64,000 nt of DNA from Rachycentron canadum (Eukaryota > Chordata > Actinopteri > Carangiformes > Rachycentridae), in the NCBI GenBank assembly GCA_038496675.1, contig CM076660.1, positions 16,516,608 through 16,580,607 on the forward strand. The letters run 5' to 3'. A program made the position numbers and the translations under genes. Below the pieces are notes generated by a model. The model made no database searches. It saw nothing but the letters and a program-made list of their open reading frames with translations, and had not been told where the DNA came from. Of the stretch, positions 42,601 to 54,600 are shown in pieces (the stretch's first letter is position 1; the number at the start of each line of letters is the position of its first letter).

Positions 42601-45600
42601 GGTTTGCTCATTTTAAGGTTTGCACAGGTTCCAAGCATGAAATTAAATTACTCTTCAGCAGTGCACTCATTAAAATGATCTGTAATCTTTCAGACATCCC
42701 TCTTGGGAGAAGCTTTTAGATCAATCAAATTGCCTAAACTTGACACATGTCCTTCCAGACAGAGAGCTTAAACCCAGCTTTCCTGTGCTATGCAAAATCA
42801 TGTGTTTTACTTTTCTAAAGACATTCTTTGAACGCAAAAATGTTGAGCAATAACCGCAGTCATCCTCTCACAGTAGTTCCAAAACCAGCTGCTTAGCTAG
42901 CCATTCATTTCACTATAAATCTAGTTTACAGATGTTAAGATGCACAGTTGTTCCCATCTCAAAATATGTCTTTGTGTAGCACATTTAGCAGAGCAGAACC
43001 CTGCACAGTACTCACTGCCCCCCTCTTTCTCCCCTCTATCCAGACACAATGCTCCTTCCTCAGCCCTCACAGGTTTATGTCCTCATTAGGGGATTGTATC
43101 TCTCTCTAAATACGCCTCAAGGCTGGCTGGTTATGTAGCTCAAACCAGCAATTACATATTCTTTTCACACCTCACAATCAACAAGCCCATTGAGTCTAAT
43201 TGGGGCTAAATAGTGCACCTTGTCCTTTGACATCTTTGACATACATTTATATACAAAATACATACAGTCCTGCTAAAAATTACTGGTGGAGAAGTGCAGA
43301 ATTCAAAACCTATTCAGAAATAAATGCAAATTAACCAATTTTGTCTAATCAAATTGAAAAAATAATATGCAAAGTTATTATATAATAACAAAGAAGTAAC
43401 TTCATTTCATTAAATAAAAAGTACTGACATAAAATGTTAATAAATACTGGCACATGACCAGAATTCACATGATCGATGGTTTTACTGCATAAAAAGGGGC
43501 TGATCAAGTTTCTTTTTAGAGATTTTTCTTTTTAAGATAAGATGACAAGGCAACCACTAAACATCTTGAAATCCCTGTTTCAACAGTTCATAATGTTATC
43601 AAGCTTCTGAGCCATAAAACTGTTCAGACACCTCCAGGATGTGGAAAAAACACCTCACAAGTCATCTGAGGAACAGCCCACATGCAGTGAAACATGTTGG
43701 AGGTTCTATCATATTGTGGGGCTGCTTAGCTGCCTCTGGTACTGAAGGCATTGAACGTATCAAAGGAATGCTGAAATCAGAAAATTAGCAAATTTTAGAG
43801 TGAAATGTGTTTAACAGTGTCAGAAAACTTGGTTTAAGGCAAAGGTCTTAGGTCTTTCAGTGGGCCAACAAGCTGAAGCTCACACCCAGCAGCACAAAAG
43901 AATGGCTGAAAAGGAAAAGATGGACTGTTTTAAAATGGCACAATGGAGTCCATTGGCAGTCAGTTCAGACCTAAATCCCATTAAAACCCTTTGGAAAGAG
44001 CTGAAATCTGCCAGTGGAGAAAAGACTGCAATCTTAAAAGAGCTTCAACACATAGCAATGGAAGAGTGGCAGAGCCCACCAGCAGACAGGTGCAGGAAGC
44101 TTTCAGATGGCTACAGGAAACGTTTAGAGGCTGCCATTGTTGACAAAGGCTCCACAACCAAATACAATTGAGGGGTGCCAATAATTGTCTCCAGGGTGTT
44201 TGTACTTGTATTAGTTCACAATTATGCATGTTTCTTTTTTTCAATAACCTTGGACATTTTATCAAAATTCTTTGGTTACACTAAATTGCTTCATTTGCAT
44301 TTATTTTTGAGGATATTCTGAATTATTTACTTGAAAGTCAGGGATGCCAATAATTTTGAATATAAATGTGTATTATCTCAATATGACCTCATCATTTCTT
44401 TCTTTCCTTGCATCCATCTGCCTCTCCATATTTGTGTGTGGAGATAAAATGAAACTCCTTGTAAGCACTGATATCATACAACTATAAGGATATTATTGAA
44501 ATTAAATGAAATAAAGATATATATATATTTTTTTTACCACTTCCATTGTGATCACTCATTCAAACATGACGTTACTTGCAGTTGCATATCACTGTATGTA
44601 CCATGGTTACTCATTACACTGCTCTTTTTTGTGTTTTTCCCCTTGTAGTCAACACTGGTAAGTTGTCATCCATCCCTCATCCACCATCAGACAGCAACAG
44701 GAAATCATGAGTCCCTGTCACTGTCCTATCTGCACTGTAATTCCATCCACCAATACAGTATGTAATTCATGTTATGCGTGGGTAAATAAATAAAAATGTG
44801 CAATTTCTTTCATTCAGAAAGGTAAATAGTGAGTGCTTTCGCTACAGACACACACCTAGCCTGCTTTATTCCTTGAGCTTCTTATGCATACTGATGTGTT
44901 CTGAATCTTGGAATAATGGAAATGTGTGGTAATTAGAGCCTCTCTTCCTCTGCAGTGCCCCCAGCATTTGCCATACGCCCCAGGAACCAGGTGATGACAG
45001 TGGGCAGAACAGTCACCTTCCAGTGTGAGGCCACTGGCAACCCACAGCCAGCCATCTTCTGGCAGAGGGAGGGCAGTGAGGTGAGACTGACCCCCAGTCT
45101 GTCATCACTCTAAATCACTTCTCATAAATGAGCTTCTTACTCTGTGATCTCTGTCCCTCCCTCCAGAGTCTCCTGTTCTCTTACCAGCCACCACAGCCCT
45201 ATAGCCGCCTGTCTGTCTCCCAGATGGGCAGTTTGACCATTACTGATGTTCAACACTCTGATGGCGGCTTCTACAGCTGCCAGGCTCTCAACATCGCTGG
45301 CAGTGTTATCACCAAAGCACTGCTGGAGGTCACAGACTGTGAGTAAAGGGAAGGAGTGAGGGAAGGTACATTTCTTGCTCCACTCTTTTGTCTTTTGGCT
45401 AAGCAGATTTCATTTGTGCTGCAGTTTTTCTTGGCTGAGCAGGTATATTAGGCAATAAATTGGTCCCAGTTGCAGACTCGAGAGCACTGCCTCCCTTAGG
45501 TGTGGTAGTCGGCCTTGGTTACTAACTGTCACAAGAGGGATTTCAGAGGATGTTGTTCACATGTTGGGATCAAAACCATCTGTTCCTATGGTGACTGTGT

Positions 45601-48600
45601 CTGATTTCTTAACATTTATGCTATGTAGTGTGAATAAAGAGGACTTTGGGAAATAGAATAATTATCATCCATTGTAACTCTAGTTTCCATTCATATAACA
45701 CCGTCTGTGATCTATTCTGCTGTCGACATGTGTGACTTGAGACTGTAGCATTGAGATATGATATGGTTTACTGGTACTTTTATATGGAAGGTGGTCTGAT
45801 GGACTGTCACCCAAATTCTCTGTGATGAAATAACTGAGTTAATCGTTTGAAAAAAGCAATTTAAATGTGCTCGGAGGCCCACACCAGTAATTACAAACCA
45901 CCAGGAAAGTCGTCACACTCCCAATTAAATGACCTGTGTGATCGCAAATACATGTGTCTGGGTAACTTTGCTCTGTGTACATATATTGAATTAATGAAGA
46001 TAATTGCTTCAGGGTTAACCAGACATTTACTGAATCTACACATTGAGTTTTTCAGTGCAGCCCTTTTAGTTATAATGGATAATCTGCCGCTCTTATTGGC
46101 AATGTGCTCAGCAGCCACCTAGTAGGGCATCCACTCAGTGAAAATTTTTTTTACAGGTAATGGAAGTAGAAAAAGATGGGGTCATGTTTTATGCAGTTTT
46201 TTCATTGGTCTATAGCACTGCACTCTCTCGTCTGTACCTGTGTCTCTCTGCTCTGCCCTCCCCCAAATTCTCTCCATCCCTAGACACTCCTCTTATCCCC
46301 ATTTGGAGTGGTGCATTTGTATGGAAATAACTGGTCCGCATTACTGCCGGCAGTTTTCAAGGTGTGTTTCCATCACCTTTTTTTGGGGGGTGGAGTATTT
46401 TTTTTTTTAGTTATTTATTTATTTATTTACGCAGAACCCCTGCCCCCATCCACAGGGTTTCAAAATGTGTGTGAGAGAGAAGGAGCTCTGTTATCTAAGT
46501 GGGATTGTTATTAGTTGGGCTTTGTCGTTGTGATTGGAGTTGGCTCCAGCAGCACCTACTGCCGAATGAACGATTAGTTGCTCTCCGCTGGAGGGGAAAA
46601 GTTGATTTCTTTTTCCTTCACTGCCTGCACAGCCAGCTAAACCTATTGTTCTCTCTCTTTACCAATTTTCCTCTCAATATCTTTCACATCTTATCTGTCT
46701 TTCATTTTTTTGGCAGCATTTAATTTTCATTTTCTCTACTTTCATCTTTCTTACTCTCATTTCTGTCTCTCTCTTCAGCTTTGATCTTTTGTGAACATCA
46801 ATTCCCAATTTCCAAATCTATAATGTACTGTTGACAGTATGCTTACTGCTTTTTGGAATGTGGCCTTTATTCAATAGTGATAATACTGATGCAGACGGGA
46901 AAATGCAGGAGAGAGAGGGAGAATGATGCATGATAATGATGATGCAGGAAGGGTCACTGACGGGAATTAAACTGGGGATGATGCAGTCAGATGGTATGTG
47001 TCTTAATCACTGGGTGTCCAGATTCTGCAACTGCTTTGACCAATAATACAAAAACATGGCAGAAGTAGCTATTATAATTCTAGGGGGAGTGAGGGGTAGC
47101 CACGCCCTAATGGTTATACACTGCTTTATGAAACCATAAACTCATTGTGAAAACATTTACTGAGGTAATAAGTCAGGGGCCATTGGGGTCATTTTCACAT
47201 AAACTTCCATACAAACTATTTGCAATAAGTGGAGTCACCCCTTAATGGTCGTTAAATATAATGCATATTGGCTTTAATTTTCAGCCACGGTGTCTACATC
47301 CATTTTATATACAGTGTATGGTTTGGACTTTTCTTCAGTATGTGCTGTATATAGATGTATATGTCTGCAGTAGGGCTGCAGGGCAAACATTAACATTATT
47401 CTTAAAATTTCTTGCTTGTGTTTTTTTAATAGCTGGGTCAGACCACCCTCCTCCTGTGATTAGGCAGGGCCCAATCAACCAGACTGTTCCTGTGGACAGC
47501 ACGGTAGTCCTGGGGTGCCAAACTGCTGGTCTTCCACCCCCTACAGTCCACTGGAAGAAGGATGGCACACCAGTGTCTCCAGCGGACTCCCGTATATCCC
47601 TAACAGACGCAGGATCACTGGAGATTCGTTACACCAAGGTAGGTGATGAAGTTATTACCACAGTTAGTAGTCACAGAGACTGGGCAACCCACAAATGTTT
47701 CCTCACGTATCTTGTCTCCTCAGCTCGGAGACACAGGCTTCTACACTTGTGTAGCTTCTAGTCCAAATGGAGAGGCTTCCTGGACAGCATACTTACAAGT
47801 GCAAGGTAGGTCATTCATACATTGTCAGACATAGTCAGAAACATTGTTAAAATAGTGCTTGCAAGAGTCTGAGTTAACTTTCTAATTAATTTGCTGGTAT
47901 TCCTGTGGCAGAGTTTGGAGTTGTTGTCCAGTCCAGTCATCCCACAGATCCTAATCTGATTCCCAGTGCTCCATTTAAGCCTGAAGTGACAGACATCAGC
48001 CGTACTTCTGTCACGCTGTCATGGAAAACCAACCCCAGTGTCGGCGCAACACCCACATCTTACCTGATCGAGGCATTCAGGTTAGACATAAAGTATCCAG
48101 CATGATTTAACTGCACATAACTCCATTAACTAGCAAGCTCAATGAACCACCTGTTTTTTGCACTTCATTTTCATACCCTCACCTGTCCCTGCAGTTATAC
48201 ACTAGGCAGCAGATGGGTGACTCTAGCTGAGCATGTGAAGACACAGACCTTTGTCCTGAGGAACCTGAAGCCTGGAGCTGTCTACCTGTTTATGGTCAGA
48301 GCAGTGAATGCTTATGGCCTCAGTGACCCCAGTCCAATCTCTGACTCCATCAGGACACAGGGTCAGTGTGTGCTTTTCATTCCTGCTTTTTATTTATTTT
48401 TAAACTTTATGTTTAACAGATGCCACTTAATGGCTTTATAGGTTCATTTCAGTTAATTTTTGCTACATAACTCCTTGTCTTCCTTTTGTACCAATAGACA
48501 GCACCTCAACTATGCAGGGAGTGGATCACCGTCACATCCAGAGGGAGCTGGGAGATGTAGTGATTCACCTGCACACACCAACTGTCCTGTCATCTTCTGC

Positions 48601-51600
48601 TGTCAGGCTGCAGTGGGTGGTAAGGGGACCACATCATATGGACTGTCCTGCACACAATTCAAATCTTTTGCTACATAAACTCAAAGTTGTCAGAGTTAGG
48701 GTAAATATTGGAAAAGGTTAAATGTGCATTAAATGTAAACACATTGTGTACATAAACTAATGATTTGATAGCCAAGGGGTCAGGTCTTAGAATATCCACA
48801 CTGTCTGTGGATTTGTCAGATTTGACAGAGTTTTTATTAGACCTTATTTTAGAGCTGATTTATGATCAGTAGTTCATCATGATGATGTTTTCATTTAGTT
48901 CTCAATGACAACTGAGAAAATATACTTTGAACACAGATTTTGCTCTAAATACTTCAGGAGCATCTAGTCTAAAAAAAATGTTTTTAAACTATTTATTTAA
49001 TGCTAAAATTACATCTGACTTTTTCTCTGAGCATTTGCTAGCAGAGAACAGCACAGTGGTGAATTTACTTTGCATTTAGGTTCAAAGGCATAAATGTGTA
49101 TTTGCTTAATGTGTATGTGTGCACATGATTTTGTTACGTTTTTGGGACCTTTTCTAATAAAAACACAGACCTTGTCAGGAGCAGGAAGAAAAAGTTACGT
49201 TTGAAGATTAGAAGTAAGGTGTATTGTTAATGGCCAGTGTTATGGTTAGGATTAGGGTTAGACTCTGCTTAATAAGGGGATTGTCCTATGTCCTAACAAG
49301 GACTCCACCAGTTTAAAGGACTTTCAGGGTTAAGACTTGGTTTAGGGAGTTTAGAATTTAGTTGACATTTAGTTGGGATGGTTAAGGTTAGGGTCAGGGG
49401 CTAGGGAAATTATGCCAGTGATGGGTCCCCACAGAAATAACTCTTTTGTGTGTGGATATGTGCATACACTCACAGAAATGTTTTAAGGCACTTTTCTTCA
49501 TAATTGTGTGGTTTAGATGGAAAATGCATCCTCTCCTAGCTTGATTTTGACCAGAGTTTCCTGAGAGGAAACTATTAATGACCTCATATTGAGGTTTATT
49601 GTGAGAATTTACAGATATGGGGAAATGTTAATCTGTATGGCCCTAAAGGCAAGGGGATTTAACTGAGTTTTAACAGATCCTTCCTGCAGAATGTTCACAA
49701 GATGAGACCCACCTAGATGTATGTTATTTAACTCACATGCAAATATTATTGTGAACCTCACACTTAACTTGCATTACAGCAATAAATACTGTACATGCAT
49801 TTGATTCAGGCCCAGATGTTTAGTTGCTCGTAAGAAAATGGCTTCTCATGGTTTCACGTTATGACATTTATGCAGCATTTTTTATCTCCGCATCTCCACC
49901 AGGTCGAGGAGCAGTCCCCATACATTCAGGGTTACAAGGTGCTGTACAGGGCGTCCGCTGAGCATGGGCAGCCTGAAGGGCAGTGGAGTGTCGTGGAAGT
50001 ACGGAGCCCACGGGAGGATGGGGTGGTGATCAGTCAGCTGAAGAGAGGATCCATCTACGAGTTCAAAGTGCGCCCCTTCTTTGATGAGTTCCAGGGAGCT
50101 GACAGCGAGGTGAAGGTGGTTAGGACGTTGGAGGAAGGTTAGTATTTCTATAGATACCTGACAGGAAATTAATAAAATTGGTGCAGTGACATTTATATAT
50201 AGGCAACAATACAGCCAGGTATTGTTTTATGATTGTTTTGTTTAATGTGTTGCTGTCAGAGAAGCTGACCATGTCTGGCATGCACACAGCTACAAGACTA
50301 TAGCTTTTTACCGAATGGTTAAATCTATGTTTCATTGACTCAGCCCCTAGCAGAGCACCACAGGGTGTTACAGTGACAAAGAGTGATGTCAATGGAACTG
50401 CCATCCTCATTGCTTGGAAACCGCCTGCAGACCCGGAAAAGGTTGGACTCATTCAGGAGTACAAGGTAAGAAAGGAAAGCCCACGCCCACTCCCGTGCTA
50501 ATGCTCTGAATTGTGTGTACTCCTGTTAAAATGTAAATTGCATCTTTGTGAGGCTGTTGATGCCTCTTGTGTTGCTGGATGTGTCCCTCAGGCAATCACT
50601 GTCATCCTGTCTCCTCCTCACCTTCTCTTGACAGATCTGGTGCCTGGGTAATGAGAGTCGCTATCACGTGAACCAGTCAGTGGACGGCTCCACCTTCTCT
50701 GTGCTTATTTCCAGTCTGGCACCAGGAATTCGTTATAGTGTAGAGGTTGCGGCTAGTAACGGTGCTGGACCTGGGGTCAAGAGTGATGTCACTTTCTTTC
50801 AATTAGGTAAGGGTTCCCCCCAAAAGGGAGCGTTCAGTTAGTAAACTGTGACAAACAGGGCCTAAGAACTGTGATGTGACCTTCTATAATCTGTTTCATT
50901 GAACAGTGTTAGTAAAAAGAAACTGAATAAAACACCATATTCTGTCTTCCTGCTTTTACTTCAGCTAGTTTTTCAGCAATGCTTTTATATCTTAGCTGCC
51001 CCATCAGCATGTTTGGTCACACTGAAATCTGAAAGTCACACGTCCTCTTTGTTGCTGTTGTTTTCATGCACATTCAGTATCAGATTCCTCTCTTTCCCCT
51101 TCCTCCTCAGACTCTGCAGGCCAGATGATGGACATCAGCGAAGAAAGAGACACATTGTCTCAGATCTCAGATGTGGTGAGGCAGCCAGCATTTATTGCAG
51201 GCATTGGTGCCACCTGCTGGTTGGTTCTCATGATTTTCAGCGTGTGGCTTTACCGACACCGGAAGAAGAGAAGTGGCCTAAGCAGCACATACACTGGAAT
51301 CCGCAAGGGTGTGTGCTTCTCCGATTTGTGTATATTTTAGAAAGGTAGATAGGTGGATGTATGTTAGTTGGGTAAATATACTGTATGTATGTTTAAAATG
51401 TTAATTCACAACTTATGGGTTGTCGAAAGGATCACACCTTGACATGGTGCCACCACACTAACCAGCAGTTATCTGAGTGATATTAAGGGATATTTTCAGA
51501 GGCTAATAAGCAGAGCACATCAAATGATGAAAAATACTCTGGTCTATTCTTCCTTTGACATAAAGACTTCAGAAATAAATTTGCATTTGCGATTATGCAG

Positions 51601-54600
51601 ACATTCAAAGGCTGACCTTTAGTTGCTCATTTGTAGAATGTCATTTCCTCAACAATTTGGAGGTGCAGGACTGTCAACCTGCCATTACTATGTCTGCTAC
51701 AATATCACTGTTATTTTCCCCTCTCCTTCTGGTTGCCTGTCACCCCCATTAACCTTCACCTGGACACACATGTCAAAGACTGAGGCACAAGTAAGATGCC
51801 GTCAGAGGAGGCAGATGGCATGTGGCTATTTAAATGTTTGCACACATCAGATTTTTATATGAAGGGATGTCCATCATACGGCAGAGGTTACACGCATATA
51901 CACAAGAAACCCTCATAGTATGAAGGTATATTGAGTGTATTGAACTGATCTCTGATCTCTATCTGATCTGTCCCTACAGTCCCATCATTCACCTTTACAC
52001 CTACAGGTATGTACAATGTGGTTGATCTACTACTCTTTGTCATATTTTATGTATGCACCAAATCCATTTATATCCAGTTCACATAAACATTCATGATGAA
52101 AATCCAAACGTATGGACGCACAACAGATTGTACCAAGATTGTACAATGCTAAAAGGACATTTAGATAAGTTCATCAAACATTGAATATGTAGAATTAAAT
52201 ATACAATATAAATGTGTGATTACATTAGTTAAAACATCAGCTACAATAGCAAAATGAGATAGTTCATTCTCTAAATTGGTAACTGAAGCAGAAAATGTTG
52301 CTACTGTACCTCTATAATACATGCAAAAAATGAATATGCATCTGCTGTAATGATTTGTGGAAATTGTTGATTAAAAGGCAACAGTGTGTTTTCATATAGT
52401 TCCTCATGCCAACCCCACCTGCTCGGCAGCTTCACCTCAGATGATTAAATAAGGAAAATGTTGAATGCGTTCATTTTTTATTTGTTTCGTGTTTTGCTGA
52501 GAGTGCCTCAATCAGTGTTTCTAAATTAGTGGCGGAGTCACGGTGAAATGGATAAAGGCACAGGCAACTATATGTGTTGTCTTCATGTAGATTAAACCAG
52601 GCAGTCACACTTTGCACCCTACTGATAGAAGTATGTGTTGATGTAAGTGAAGACTTTTGACTTTAGATTTGTGCTTAGACTCTCTGCCTGCCTTTCATGG
52701 TTTTCTCTACCTTTGGCACTTCCTGTTTTTGACAGCTCATCAAGGTTTAATGTTTTTCTGTTTCTCTGTGCAGTAGCATATCAAAGAGGAGAATCTGTGT
52801 GCAGTGCTGGCAGGTGAGTGATATTTTTATCCCTTTGAGTTATATGTCGACAAACAGAAGAAATGCATTAACACAGTAGAAACACTAGGGGGAGGTGTCT
52901 TCCTGCTATAAATGATGAATTGTAGCCCGCCTCCATTGCTCGCTCATCAATGATTTATGAAGACAGCAGGTTTTGATTGACAGCACTGTGGTCCTCCTTG
53001 TTGCAGACCTGGCCTCCTCAGCATGGGTGAACCTCTAAACCAGCTGTGGCTGCCAGACAATTGGCCTAATGCATGTGCCAATCACAAGGACTGTAGTATC
53101 AACTGCTGCAATAATGGCAATGGCACCAGTGACAGCAACATGACAACATACAGCCGACCAGGTTAGTGCAAGACTGAGTTCATGGTTCATGACTGAGTCT
53201 TAGTTCTTAGTTTTATCAGACACCACATATTGCGTGTCTGTATGTGTGCGTTTGTGTGTGGTAAAAAAACTGCTTATAGCAATCCTGAAGGTTTCACGTG
53301 TCCATGTGGTGCTTTGTTTCGCATCCTTCTCAGCTGACTGCATAGCCAACTATGGAAACCACCCAGAAAACAAACAGGGGGGGCAGCTCACCTCTGAGAC
53401 GGCCATTTACAGCGACGTGAACCTCGCTAACAAGGTCAATGAGATTAAAACATTCAACAGCTCCAACTTGTGCTATGCAAGTCCAGGAGGAGATTCAGCA
53501 GCCACATATGAGCCTATTCCATACGCCACCACACAGCTTATTCAGGCCAGCATCAAGAATAAGGCAGCTGGTGGTGCTATAGCAGAGCCTCTGGACATAC
53601 CCTCCTGGAAACAGCCCCCCAACCCTCCTCCAATACCAAAGGAGATGGCAGCACAGATGCAGTACAACATAATTGAGCAAAACATGCTAAATAAAGGTAA
53701 AGTAGAGCTACATTGGATTTACTTTATACCATTTTTATGTGAAACAGAAAGATGTTTCAAAGTATCTTTCTACTTTCTTCAGATCATTTGCAAGGAAATG
53801 AAGGAATGATCCATCCCAAAACCATCGCCTACAACCAGACCCGTGATCACAGCACAGGAGGCTCACACCACAGCTCAGACAGAGGCAGCAACAGCACCTC
53901 AGGTAAGGCCAGCAGCTGCTCTGTCCAGTGGTGAGTTGTGATGAGGCAAGCCATAACTCTTGTGTTTACCTTGGTATCATTTCTCAGGAAGTCAGAATCA
54001 AAAGAAAGGAACACGAGCCCCGAAGATGCCAAAACATAATGCAGTAAGCTGGGGAGAGGCCCCATCTACTCCTCATACAAATGCCTGGGATTGTGACGAG
54101 TATAGCCTTCCCATGGAAAGGAGGTAGGGAGAAAAAAAGACACATACAGATGCCTGTTTACAGCACACACAAATATACATATTCACTTCTAGCACCTGAA
54201 GTGGGCTCTTTCTAAATCAAACGAAATGCGCACAAAATGCCCTGAAATATGTACCAGTCTCTGCCAAATGTATGCCTGTATTTGCTCTTGACTGACAAAG
54301 CAGTGCATGACGTGAGATTAGAAATACAGCTGAACATGAAATGCGCACAAAATGCCCTGAAATATGTAAGACTACAGCTACAGCACCTTATGTTGCTCAT
54401 TAGCTGTGGCCCACCAGGTTCAAATGACAGAAAAAAAGACAATATGATGAAGTTATCAGACTCACACTTGCTTAATTGGAGGTATGCTGTGAACACCTGC
54501 AAACCCTCTGTCAAAACATGGCCTTATTGTCACACCCAACACTTTCACCTAGACTAATTATACACTTTAGAAATCTGTAATTGTCAGGCAGCAGGTTTTA

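Noticed and set aside
51178..51183. GTGAGG as an alternative donor inside the transmembrane exon
   Set aside because: The conserved protein reads straight through it (SDVVRQPAF), and using it would remove the membrane helix with no matching phase downstream.
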